This document shows, piece after piece, positions 1-7,777 of a DNA stretch of 10,257 nucleotides. The position numbers were made by a program, and so were the translations under genes. The notes under the pieces are model-generated. The model had not been told where the DNA came from. It saw nothing but the letters and a program-made list of their open reading frames with translations, and made no database searches. The DNA lies in NCBI GenBank assembly GCA_964567785.1, contig CAZMOK010000083.1, forward strand, positions 1-10,257, given 5' to 3'. The stretch is from CAZMOK01 sp964567785. GTDB taxonomy: Bacteria > Bacteroidota > Bacteroidia > Bacteroidales > JAGOPY01. Within the stretch, counting starts at the first letter, position 1. The number at the start of each line of letters is the position of its first letter.

Positions 1-2233
1 TTTTCACTTCGGTCTTCTTTTTCTTCGGAGCGATGGTAAGCTCGTCGATCAGGTTTTGTGCGCCGGCGTATTTATCTATAACGAAAAGCACATAACGGAT
101 GTCGACGTTGATAGTGCGCTGGAGTTCAGGCTCATAGGCTATATCACCGCTCATGGCCTCCCAGTTCCCGTCGAAGGCTATGCCGATCAGTTCACCATTA
201 CCATTGATTACGGGACTGCCTGAGTTTCCGCCTGTAATATCATGATTTGTCAGGAAACAGACGATCATCTTGCCGTCTTTTCCATACGGGCCGTAATCTT
301 TGTTCTTGAATAGCTGTTTTAGCTTTTCGGGAACGATAAATTCGTCGTTCGAAGGATCTTCCTTCTCCATAACGCCATACAGATGGGTTTTATAGTCATA
401 CCTTACAGCATCGGCGGCGATATAGTCCTGCACCGTTCCGTAAGAAAGCCTCATGGTTGAATTTGCATCGGGATAGAAAACCTTATATGGCATCATCTTT
501 CTGAGCCCATGGATGAAAAGCCTTTCGTACTTCCCAAGGCTGCTCTGAACGCCCCGGTACCCGCCCATCGACTGCATGGCATTGTTCTGAAGGGCTATGG
601 CAAGTGTGTAGGCCCGGTCTTTCTTGAGATCTTTGAAGGATGGATCGTCAAGGAACTCCATTACCTCTTCCTTATTGTCGAACATCGACTTATCGAAAAC
701 ATATTCGGCAAGTTCGTCGAAATCACCTTTTTTCTTGTCGAGCAGTTTCAGGAATTCCTCAGGCATATTTTCGCGTCCAAGTTCTTCATAATACATCTCG
801 AGCATTACGGCAAACACCTTTTGATCGGCACGGGCGCTGTAGTTCTTGAAGAAATCCTCAACGGTTTCCTTCATTCCTGCAGTGGTTTCCTTTACAATCG
901 ATTCATCAGTATCTTCTTCCAGCATCTGGTAAACAGACCTCATCTGCTGCGGCAGCTCGAATATCTCGGCTCCGCCGGAACCGGCGAAGAAACCAAGGAC
1001 CACAGGCTTGAAGACCTCGCTCATTGACGCGTAACCATCTGCCATTCCGGGGAGCACCTCGCCATATTTTTCCTGGCGGGCCTCATCGTTGTTTACCCAG
1101 TCGGTGAACTGATTTTCAAGCTTTTTCTTTTTACCGTAAACATCCAGCTTTTTGAGGCCCTTCGACTGGCCTATGCTGTACTTCCAGAAGTTGGCAAGAC
1201 TGGAGTATTTAGAGGCATACTTAATGGCGATCTCACGGTCGGCATCCATGAACTCTTTCCAGGTTTCCAGCTTGGCGCCCAGTACGTCGATAATGGTCGG
1301 GTTGAAATAGTCGAGCTGGAATTCGATCCCGTAGGAAGTCATATAACGGTCGGTGCCGCCGGGATATCCCCAGATCATGGAAAAATCATCTTCTTTTATC
1401 CCGTCGAGCGAAACAGGTAGGTGGTGCTTTGGCTTGAGGGGGATGTTGTCTTCCGAATAAGTGGCCGGTGTACCGTCAGGGGCAGTATAGACCCTGAAAA
1501 TTGCGAAATCGCCGGTATGGCGCGGCCACATCCAGTTGTCGGTATCGCCTCCGAATTTACCTATCGATGACGGAGGTGCACCTACAAGACGGACATCCTT
1601 GTAAATGCTGTAAACAAAAAGATAATATTCATTACCGCTGAAAAGTCCTTTGACAACGGTATGGTACCTGCCATCTTCAGAAGCGGCTTCCTTGATACTT
1701 GCGGAGATCTCCCTCACTTTGGCGCTCCTTTCGGCTTCTGTCATGGTGTCGGAAAGAAAAGGCATGATCGAGTCGGTCACGTTTTCCATCCTTTCGAAGA
1801 AAGTAGCCGTAAGACCTTCGTTCGGCAGCTCTTCTTCCAGGCTCATAGCCCAGAAGCCGTCTTTCAGGTAATCATTTTCTATAGTGCTGTGCGACTGGAT
1901 CTTGTCGTATGCGCAGTGATGGTTTGTAAACATCAGGCCCTTGTCAGAGACGATCTCTCCTGTACAGAAGAAACCGGAAGGTGTAGAACTGTTGCTCAGA
2001 CCAACTATGGCGTCCTTGATGCTCGAGTTGTTGATACTGTAAATCTCCTCGGCAGTGAGTTCCAACCCCATCTTTTTCATTTCCTCGTAGTTGAGATTTT
2101 TAACAAACATGGGGAGCCACATTCCCTCGTCCGGGTCGGGAGGGGTTGCAGCTTTCAGATTGACGGAGAACGATCCGGCAATGAATAAAACCAGGAAGAT
2201 CCTGGAAAAGACGTCAATAAATTTTCTGTTCAT
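1..2233 (-). CDS. S46 family dipeptidyl peptidase, DPP7-type (3' end cut by window edge)
   Basis: This is a secreted serine exopeptidase predicted to release dipeptides from the N-terminus of oligopeptides in the periplasm. The frame is open from the ATG at 2233 to base 1 (744 codons, no stop). Residues 1-28 look like a signal peptide ending LKA. The early EGMWLP is an S46 hallmark. The chymotrypsin-like triad is visible: TNHHC with His105/His106 (the second, next to Cys, is the likely catalytic one), Asp242 in RHTGDF, and Ser671 in GGNSGSPV. Asn233-Trp234, nine residues before Asp242, match the pair that binds the substrate N-terminal amine in characterised S46 enzymes. Asp688-Gly689 lie 17-18 residues after the serine. 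Gly here is typical of DPP7 (hydrophobic P1), whereas DPP11 has Arg (acidic P1). S46 proteins are usually about 710-720 residues, so only a short Lys-rich tail is probably missing. The gene starts 32 bp after the M49 gene ends, so co-transcription is likely. Confidence 0.95.
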   Translation of the reverse strand, partial: MNRKFIDVFSRIFLVLFIAGSFSVNLKAATPPDPDEGMWLPMFVKNLNYEEMKKMGLELTAEEIYSINNSSIKDAIVGLSNSSTPSGFFCTGEIVSDKGLMFTNHHCAYDKIQSHSTIENDYLKDGFWAMSLEEELPNEGLTATFFERMENVTDSIMPFLSDTMTEAERSAKVREISASIKEAASEDGRYHTVVKGLFSGNEYYLFVYSIYKDVRLVGAPPSSIGKFGGDTDNWMWPRHTGDFAIFRVYTAPDGTPATYSEDNIPLKPKHHLPVSLDGIKEDDFSMIWGYPGGTDRYMTSYGIEFQLDYFNPTIIDVLGAKLETWKEFMDADREIAIKYASKYSSLANFWKYSIGQSKGLKKLDVYGKKKKLENQFTDWVNNDEARQEKYGEVLPGMADGYASMSEVFKPVVLGFFAGSGGAEIFELPQQMRSVYQMLEEDTDESIVKETTAGMKETVEDFFKNYSARADQKVFAVMLEMYYEELGRENMPEEFLKLLDKKKGDFDELAEYVFDKSMFDNKEEVMEFLDDPSFKDLKKDRAYTLAIALQNNAMQSMGGYRGVQSSLGKYERLFIHGLRKMMPYKVFYPDANSTMRLSYGTVQDYIAADAVRYDYKTHLYGVMEKEDPSNDEFIVPEKLKQLFKNKDYGPYGKDGKMIVCFLTNHDITGGNSGSPVINGNGELIGIAFDGNWEAMSGDIAYEPELQRTINVDIRYVLFVIDKYAGAQNLIDELTIAPKKKKTEVK

Positions 2234-2265
2234 GGTAGTGTTCTGTTTGAAGTTTTATTTTTTTC

Positions 2266-3963
2266 TCAGAGGCCCAGGTTTTCCTTTCCCTGGTCGAAGA
2301 CTATATCAACGGGGATGCCGGCAGCGTTAAGCCTGTCGAGGTCTTCCCTGAGCTGCGGCCTGATCACACCTTCTTCGGCAACCCACTTTTTGGCTGATTC
2401 ATAGTCACCGTCGCCCTGGATGTAAATGATCTTTTGCATAAGGCTTTCCATGGCCTCTTTAGTTTTTTCAAAATTGATGGTATAGGTGCCTTCGTTGTTC
2501 CTTGTAAAAGCTCCCTTTTCCCAGAAATAATTAAAGCGCATCATGTTGGCCTTTCCGTGTGAACTGGCGGCGCCAAAGCGGCTCGACCTGAATATACCTG
2601 CGATGAAAGTCACATAATAATCCATCAGTTCGCCCTCTTCAAGCTCTCCGTTCTCAAAAAGTTTCGTAACGAGGTACAGGCCCATGATATCGGCCTTGCC
2701 TTCCTCGATGGGGGAGTATTGTTCCTTGAGCGCTGTCCTTACAGTTCCCTCCCCGTTGATCGTATTTTTTACTCCCATTGCGTGGGCCACTTCGTGGAAC
2801 ATCGTGTTGCTGAAGAATGCGTTGAAGGTGACGTGCTTTCTCTGCGTTTCATCGATCAGCATCCCGGATATCGGCACGAGTATTTTGTCGAATTTAGCCT
2901 GCATGGCGTTCTTGAGCTGCAGCTTGCGCGAACCGCTTTTCAACTGTACCTCTTCGTCGTTGGGCAGGTTGATGGCAATGGTCTTGCTTCCTGCGTTGCA
3001 ATCCCCCGCATAATAAACGGCCTCATAGGCATTGAGGTCGGCATCCGAGCCCGGTATTTCCTGTTTGTATTCATCTTCTACGGGAAGCCCTTTCTGGAGG
3101 TCGGGGAGCATGGCGGCGTATTTTTCAAGCCTCTGGCTCCATTCCCGGTCCTTTATCAGGATGAAAGCTTCGAAGGCAGCCTTGTATCCGAAAAGGCCGT
3201 CTTCGTAGTTCTCGATGGGCCCAACCACAAAGTCGATGGGTGATGTTTTCATTTCCATCCATGCGAAATCGCTGGGTTGGTAATCGCTGGTAAGAAGAGC
3301 GTCGGCCCTCATGTTGAGGTATTTTTTAAGGCCTTCGTCTTCGGCAAGTTCGGCTGCCTCCTTCATTAACTTTGAGGCCTTTTTAAGTTGCGGGGCGTAG
3401 GCTTCGTGGTACCAGACAGTTTTCAGTGATCCGTCGTCATTCCTCCGGATGAGGGTGTAGAGGCTTTCTTTGTTCTCATTTTGAAAAGCTTCGAATTCCT
3501 CTTTTGTCATATCGGCAGGGTAGAAATTGGCTCCGGCCGGTTTTGGCCCCACACCGCCAAGGAAGGGTTCATTTCCTTTGAGCCTGTCCCATGGGCCGTA
3601 ATTGATCTTTGCGAATTTCCTGGCGTTTTCATCCTTAATACGGGAAAGAAAATCTTTTTTATTGCCCACGGCCTGTTCCCAGAATAAGCCATCCATAATG
3701 TCGGCTACCTCAAAAAGTTTGTTTACCAGTTTTTGGTGGTTTTCTGAAAGATGGCTGATGTCGGCAGTGAGTTCGAAGGGCACATATATGTCTACCCGGT
3801 CGGCAACGTTTTCTTTGCTTACCGGCATAAGGTCGCCGTTTTCAGGTACAAGGCCCTGACGTTCGCTTTCCATTTCTGCTTCGGTTTTTGGTGCTTGCTG
3901 GCATCCCTGGAAGAGAATTGCAAGGATTGTCATTCCCAGCAATAACTGTTTCATTCTTTTCAT
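2266..3963 (-). CDS. M49-family (dipeptidyl-peptidase III-like) zinc lipoprotein
   Basis: This is a predicted zinc metallo-exopeptidase removing dipeptides from short peptides, anchored to a membrane facing the periplasm or surface. I start it at the ATG at 3963 (565 aa). An in-frame ATG at 4005 would add 14 charged residues in front of the signal sequence, and an ATG at 3954 is also possible. Residues 1-20 form a lipoprotein signal ending FQG before Cys21, a relaxed lipobox. Zinc site: His390-Glu391-x-x-His394 (HEVAH), then EEGKAD with Glu421 as the expected third ligand. Family motifs VGPIENYED (247-255), FGYKAAFEAF and AGDCNAGSKTIAINLPNDE (319-337) support M49. The motif is the five-residue HExxH form known from Caldithrix abyssi DPP III, not the HExxGH of human DPP III, and the length suits that compact subgroup. 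A Gly stands where human EECRAE has Cys. Peptidase activity is inferred; some family members are annotated only as hydrolases. Confidence 0.92.
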   Translation of the reverse strand: MKRMKQLLLGMTILAILFQGCQQAPKTEAEMESERQGLVPENGDLMPVSKENVADRVDIYVPFELTADISHLSENHQKLVNKLFEVADIMDGLFWEQAVGNKKDFLSRIKDENARKFAKINYGPWDRLKGNEPFLGGVGPKPAGANFYPADMTKEEFEAFQNENKESLYTLIRRNDDGSLKTVWYHEAYAPQLKKASKLMKEAAELAEDEGLKKYLNMRADALLTSDYQPSDFAWMEMKTSPIDFVVGPIENYEDGLFGYKAAFEAFILIKDREWSQRLEKYAAMLPDLQKGLPVEDEYKQEIPGSDADLNAYEAVYYAGDCNAGSKTIAINLPNDEEVQLKSGSRKLQLKNAMQAKFDKILVPISGMLIDETQRKHVTFNAFFSNTMFHEVAHAMGVKNTINGEGTVRTALKEQYSPIEEGKADIMGLYLVTKLFENGELEEGELMDYYVTFIAGIFRSSRFGAASSHGKANMMRFNYFWEKGAFTRNNEGTYTINFEKTKEAMESLMQKIIYIQGDGDYESAKKWVAEEGVIRPQLREDLDRLNAAGIPVDIVFDQGKENLGL

Positions 3964-4062
3964 TTGCTTTATTTTTTTATGGTTTGGAATTCTCACAAGG
4001 ACCACGAAATTACTGAATATATTTAAACAAAGCTGATGAGAATGCAGGATCGTTGCACGGTT
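3964..4062 (-). promoter_or_regulatory. Intergenic gap between adaptor and M49 genes, possible weak promoter
   Basis: This 99-bp gap is the largest between genes in the cluster and could carry a promoter for the two peptidase genes. On the minus strand a TTTG (4031-4028) is followed by TAATTTCG (4012-4005), one base off the Bacteroidota -7 element TAnnTTTG. The spacer is only 15 bp, however, shorter than the usual spacing of about 19-21, so the match is weak. The second half (A/T-rich, ending just before the ATG at 3963) has no Shine-Dalgarno sequence, in line with Bacteroidota translation starts. I see no stem-loop plus T-run that would terminate transcription of the adaptor gene. Confidence 0.25.
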
Positions 4063-5157
4063 TTAACGCATTTCGGCCAAAGGCTTCTTGATCTTGTCGT
4101 CTTTGCCGATGCCTTCCTGTATTTCGATGTTGATGCCATCGCTCAGCCCGGTGGTCACATAGCGCTTTTCATACTGGTCGGGCGCGGTTTCCACTTCAAC
4201 ATAAGCTGAATCATTATCGAACTGCAGCAGGTTTTCCTGGATGGCCAGTACGCTGTCGACCCTCTCAAGCACAATGTCGGCATTTGCACTATAGCCTGCA
4301 CGTATGAAATTACCTTCGCTGAGAACCACATTGGCCTTTATTTCAAACTGGATGGCGCCGTTTTCTTCCACGCCTTTAGGGGAGATATGTTCGAGTTCGG
4401 CCATAAATTTTTCTTCGTCGATAGCGCCTACGGTCAGGATGAGTGGCATGCCTTCCTCGATCTTCCCGACTTCGGTTTCATCGATCTTGCCTTCGAAGAT
4501 CATGTCGCCCATATCGGCCACGCTGGCAATGGTGGTACCGTCGTTGAAGGTATTGCTTTCGATCACCGAATTGCCGATCTCAACAGGCACGTCGAGCACC
4601 ATTCCTTCAATAGTGGACCTGACGAGTGTGTTGGTGGTTTCGGTAGTATTCTTGGTTTGCCCTTCTTTAATAAGCTGCAGGTTGTTTTCGGCCGATTCGA
4701 GCTCTTCGCCGGCATTGTTGAATGCCACTTCGTAATCTTCGAATTCTGCCCTTGCGATAACCCCTTGTTCGAGAAGGTCTTTCTGGCGTTCGTAATCCCT
4801 TTTGGCATCCTCGTAATTGATACGCGCCCTGTTCAACCTCGATTCGGCATTGTTGAGGCTCACCATGTCAGGGATTATCTTGATCCTGGCGATCAGGTCG
4901 TTGGTTTTAACCATATCGCCCGGTTCAACGAACAACTCATCTATAATGCCTGAAACCTGTGGTTTTATCTCGATTTCCTTTCGGGGCACCACAGAGCCTG
5001 TGGCAACGGTCTTTTTCACTATGCTGTCGGCAATGAAAGGAGTTGCCGTTTCATACTCTACCGGCTTTGCCTGCGACTTTTCATACAAAAAGTAAATGGT
5101 GTAAACAAAAACCGAAACAACCACCACGCCTAACAATATTTTCAAAAAAGTCTTCAT
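4063..5157 (-). CDS. MacA/HlyD-like periplasmic adaptor (membrane fusion protein)
   Basis: This is the periplasmic adaptor that bridges the ABC permeases in the inner membrane to the TolC-like duct. It has 364 residues, normal for MacA-type adaptors. An N-terminal membrane anchor covers about residues 5-25 with no lipobox cysteine. The first half of the lipoyl domain spans about 52-95 (ATGSVVPRKEIEIKPQVSG followed by VEPGDMVK). An alpha-helical hairpin, rich in Glu, Arg and Asn and with coiled-coil character, spans about 97-167. The second lipoyl half follows at about 178-215 (STIEGMVLDVPVEIGNSV). A beta-barrel domain at about 217-297 and a short membrane-proximal domain to the C-terminus complete the fold. 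The start at 5157 gives a clean anchor. Its ATG lies 75 bp after the stop of permease B and in the same reading frame, across a hexamer repeat. The domain order is clear; the transported substrate is not. Confidence 0.95.
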   Translation of the reverse strand: MKTFLKILLGVVVVSVFVYTIYFLYEKSQAKPVEYETATPFIADSIVKKTVATGSVVPRKEIEIKPQVSGIIDELFVEPGDMVKTNDLIARIKIIPDMVSLNNAESRLNRARINYEDAKRDYERQKDLLEQGVIARAEFEDYEVAFNNAGEELESAENNLQLIKEGQTKNTTETTNTLVRSTIEGMVLDVPVEIGNSVIESNTFNDGTTIASVADMGDMIFEGKIDETEVGKIEEGMPLILTVGAIDEEKFMAELEHISPKGVEENGAIQFEIKANVVLSEGNFIRAGYSANADIVLERVDSVLAIQENLLQFDNDSAYVEVETAPDQYEKRYVTTGLSDGINIEIQEGIGKDDKIKKPLAEMR

Positions 5158-5171
5158 GGTATATACTATTT

Positions 5172-5231
5172 TTCCTATTCCTGTTCCTATTCTTAATCCT
5201 ATTCCTATTCCTGTTCCTGTTTCTGCTCCTC
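5172..5231 (-). repeat. Degenerate 6-bp tandem repeat, about 10 units, upstream of the adaptor gene
   Basis: Ten consecutive hexamers fill most of the gap between permease B and the adaptor. Plus-strand units in order are TTCCTA, TTCCTG, TTCCTA, TTCTTA, ATCCTA, TTCCTA, TTCCTG, TTCCTG, TTTCTG and CTCCTC. On the coding strand this is a YAGGAA repeat that places many AGGA cores ahead of the ATG, ending 14 nt before it. The gap is exactly 25 codons, so the repeat is in frame with both flanking genes and would read as alternating Gly and Ile/Thr if the TAG at 5235-5233 were read through. Changes in unit number would alter spacing but not frame. Confidence 0.9.
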
Positions 5232-5232
5232 T

Positions 5233-6504
5233 CTATTCATCCCTCAGTGCCTCTATAGGCTTTATGGCCACGGCACGCCGTGCAGGTATCAATCCTGCCA
5301 GGGCCCCTGAAACGATCAGTATGGTCAGGGCCGAGATGGCCTTGTCGAAGTCGACACGCGGGTTAACGAACATTTCCGTGTTGGCTCCTGAGGTTACCAG
5401 AAAGTAGTTGATCAGTTCAACGAGCCCCACACCGAGCACCAGTCCCAGGTAACCTGCTATTGTGGTAAGGAAGACCGATTCAACGATGATCTGCGCAATG
5501 ATGTTGACGGGTGTTGCGCCTATGGCCCTCTGGATCCCTATCTCCTTGGTCCTTTCTTTCACCACTATAAGCATGATATTGCTCACGCCGACCACTCCGG
5601 CAAAGAGTGTTCCTATCCCAACGATCCAGATCAGTGTATTGATCCCTGCAAAGAGTGTTGTGAACTTATTGAACTCTTCTTCCATATTCCACGAACCCAC
5701 GGCACGGTCATCGTCGGGATGTATTTTATGCCTTTCCCTCATCAGTTTCCTGGCCTGCCTTTCGATATCAGATGCTTTGTAGCCCTCTGCTGCCGTGATG
5801 GAATACCATCCTACTATATCCCCGTAATTATAGGTTTTCTGCAGGGTGGTAAAGGGCATGAAAATGGACCGGTTGTCCCTTTCGGCCTGGTGGCCGTTCT
5901 GCCTTGATCGCACCACTCCTATCACCTGGAAGTAGACCCCCTGTATCTTGACATATTCACCAATAGGGTCTTCATCGGGCCGGAAGAGTTCTTCAAAAAC
6001 CCTTTTGCCGATAGCCACAACTTTTCTTTTCTCATTCAGGTCGATATTATTCAGGAAGCGGCCGGTTACCAGTGTGGTGGGATTTATTTCATTGAAATCG
6101 GGGGTGTCGCCGTAAATGTCGAATGCACCTGAACGCTCGCCCCTGATGACATTGCTGCCACCGCCACGGAATCCCCAGGCCTGCAGTCTTGGGGCAACAA
6201 GGTCTATCCCTTTAATGTTCTTTTTGAGCGCTTCCGTATCGCTGTTGCGGAAATTGTAGAAGCGGCCCCTGGGAAAACCTTTATAAGGGATGGTGGTACG
6301 CTGGGTCCACATAAAGAAGCTGTTGGTGGCCATATTGCCCATTCCCTGGTAGGCGCCATTCTTAAGGCCATTGCCTGACCCAAGCATGATGACCAGCATA
6401 AAGATCCCCCAGAATACCCCAAAAGCGGTAAAAAAGGTGCGGAGCTTATTCTTTTTGATCACGCTCCAGATCTCGTTCCACTTGTCTAAATCGATCAGCT
6501 TCAT
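5233..6504 (-). CDS. ABC transporter permease B, MacB/FtsX family
   Basis: This is an inner-membrane subunit of the tripartite exporter, 423 residues, with the MacB-type four-helix layout. TM1 is at about 22-44 (ending in LGSGNGL), followed by a large periplasmic domain at about 45-285 (MacB core). The FtsX-like domain then holds TM2 (about 288-315), TM3 (about 336-368) and TM4 (about 388-408). The diagnostic stretch GVSNIMLIVVKERTKEIG followed by AIGATP sits after TM2. This is the mechanotransmission and coupling region that contacts the ATPase. The C-terminus PARRAVAIKPIEALRDE is also typical. There is no nucleotide-binding domain, unlike full-length MacB. It starts 15 bp after permease A and shares many stretches with it, so the pair probably arose by tandem duplication and may form a heterodimer. 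The stop codon is TAG. Confidence 0.95.
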   Translation of the reverse strand: MKLIDLDKWNEIWSVIKKNKLRTFFTAFGVFWGIFMLVIMLGSGNGLKNGAYQGMGNMATNSFFMWTQRTTIPYKGFPRGRFYNFRNSDTEALKKNIKGIDLVAPRLQAWGFRGGGSNVIRGERSGAFDIYGDTPDFNEINPTTLVTGRFLNNIDLNEKRKVVAIGKRVFEELFRPDEDPIGEYVKIQGVYFQVIGVVRSRQNGHQAERDNRSIFMPFTTLQKTYNYGDIVGWYSITAAEGYKASDIERQARKLMRERHKIHPDDDRAVGSWNMEEEFNKFTTLFAGINTLIWIVGIGTLFAGVVGVSNIMLIVVKERTKEIGIQRAIGATPVNIIAQIIVESVFLTTIAGYLGLVLGVGLVELINYFLVTSGANTEMFVNPRVDFDKAISALTILIVSGALAGLIPARRAVAIKPIEALRDE

Positions 6505-6519
6505 GCTATTTCCATTATC

Positions 6520-7767
6520 TTATTCATCTCTCAGTGCTTCCACGGGCTGTATCGAGGCCGCTTTTCTTGCAGGCACAAAACCGGCAACCGCACCTGATAT
6601 AATCAGCAGCAAGGTGGCGCTTAAGGCGATCCTGAAATCGACCTGGGGATTTTTGAAAAACGTGTCCATTTCATCGAAAAACGGTGACACGAGTTCCAGG
6701 AGGCCAACCCCCAGCACCAGGCCAACATATCCCGCGAATGCGGTAATCAATATTGATTCCTGCAGTACAAGGCCGATGATCGACCATGGTGTTGCGCCCA
6801 TCGCTTTGCGAACCCCTAATTCAGTTGTCCGCTCCTTTACCACGATCATCATAATATTGCTCACCCCTACAACCCCTGCAATGATGGTCCCTATTCCAAT
6901 GATCCAGATAAAGAGCCTGATACCGGCAAACAGGTCGAGGAATTTCTTGAACTCCTCCACATTGTTCCTGATGCCTACTGCACGGATGTCGGTTGGGTCG
7001 AATTTGTGTTTTATGGCCAGGTTTTGCCTTATGTCTTCCACCATTGCCTGGCTTTCTTCGATGGTTACATCTTCGGTAGTTATACAGATATTGTAGATCC
7101 TGTTTCCCTGGTTAAAGACTTTCTGGGCGGTGGTGAGGGGGATGTAAACCCGTCGCATGTCTCGGTCGCCGCCAAGATCGTTGAAAACTCCCACAACTTT
7201 GAAAGGCACCCCACTCACCTCGATATACTTTCCCATCGGATCTTCACCTTTAAACAGTGCATCTTTTATAATTTCACTGATCACTACAAATTTGTTCGAC
7301 CGGTTAATGTCTTCCTGGTTTATGAACCTGCCCGAGGTGATATCCAACGTTTCATAATAGCCAAAACCCGGGTGACAGCTTATGATATCATAGTTTCCGT
7401 ATTCATTTTTATAGGAAAGAAGATTATTTTGCCAGATGGTAAGCCTTCCGGATATCTTATCGATTCCCCTTACATTCCCTTTTACGATTTCATAGTCTTC
7501 GTTGGTGAACTGAATGGGCCTGCCGGCTTTCAGCCCCTTGAAAGGTACGCTCGTCTGACCCTGGTTCACCCAGATGGTATTGGTGGCATCCCCCTCAAAT
7601 TCTTTTTTTACTCCATTTTCCAGCCCGTTTCCCGATCCCAGGAGTATGATAAGCATAAAGATACCCCAGGCTACGCTGAACCCTGTGAGAAAGGTGCGCA
7701 TCTTATTCTTGCTCATAGTGGAGAATATCTCCTGCCACTTGTCGATATCAAATATTCCAAGTCTCAT
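6520..7767 (-). CDS. ABC transporter permease A, MacB/FtsX family
   Basis: This is the first of two paralogous permeases, 415 residues, with the same design as its downstream neighbour. TM1 is at about 24-46 (FLTGFSVAWGIFMLIILLGSG), then a periplasmic MacB-core domain at about 47-278, then TM2 (about 281-308), TM3 (about 330-362) and TM4 (about 380-400). The coupling motif GVSNIMMIVVKERTTELG with AMGATP and the terminal PARKAASIQPVEALRDE match MacB/LolC-type proteins. Its periplasmic domain differs clearly from that of permease B, for example a single Cys131 in DIISCHPG, which suggests the two halves touch different parts of substrate or adaptor. It begins 10 bp after the ATPase stop, a spacing that fits translational coupling. 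It lacks an ATPase domain, so it depends on the upstream gene. Confidence 0.95.
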   Translation of the reverse strand: MRLGIFDIDKWQEIFSTMSKNKMRTFLTGFSVAWGIFMLIILLGSGNGLENGVKKEFEGDATNTIWVNQGQTSVPFKGLKAGRPIQFTNEDYEIVKGNVRGIDKISGRLTIWQNNLLSYKNEYGNYDIISCHPGFGYYETLDITSGRFINQEDINRSNKFVVISEIIKDALFKGEDPMGKYIEVSGVPFKVVGVFNDLGGDRDMRRVYIPLTTAQKVFNQGNRIYNICITTEDVTIEESQAMVEDIRQNLAIKHKFDPTDIRAVGIRNNVEEFKKFLDLFAGIRLFIWIIGIGTIIAGVVGVSNIMMIVVKERTTELGVRKAMGATPWSIIGLVLQESILITAFAGYVGLVLGVGLLELVSPFFDEMDTFFKNPQVDFRIALSATLLLIISGAVAGFVPARKAASIQPVEALRDE

Positions 7768-7777
7768 GTACGGTAGA

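Noticed and set aside
509..2188. Plus-strand ORFs at 509-1027 and 1661-2188
   Set aside because: Both are antisense to the S46 peptidase, whose frame is open throughout and carries the complete catalytic triad. No recognisable motif is present in the plus-strand products.
3964..4005. Longer start for the M49 protein at 4005
   Set aside because: It would place 14 residues including several Lys, Arg and His before a standard lipoprotein signal peptide. The ATG at 3963 gives a normal short n-region and Cys21.
4013..4062. Possible terminator after the adaptor gene
   Set aside because: Only a weak TGCA/TGCA pairing exists, without a GC-rich stem or T-run, so transcription may well continue into the peptidase genes.
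4304..4953. Plus-strand ORFs at 4304-4735 and 4387-4953 antisense to the adaptor
   Set aside because: They overlap each other and the well-supported MacA-like gene, and their products match no family I know.
6371..7776. Long plus-strand ORFs of 241 and 256 codons (6371-7096 and 7006-7776) antisense to permease A
   Set aside because: They lie fully within or mostly over a gene with clear MacB motifs, show low-complexity Ser/Pro/Ile composition or no family motif, and have no gene-like context. They are shadows of minus-strand codon use.
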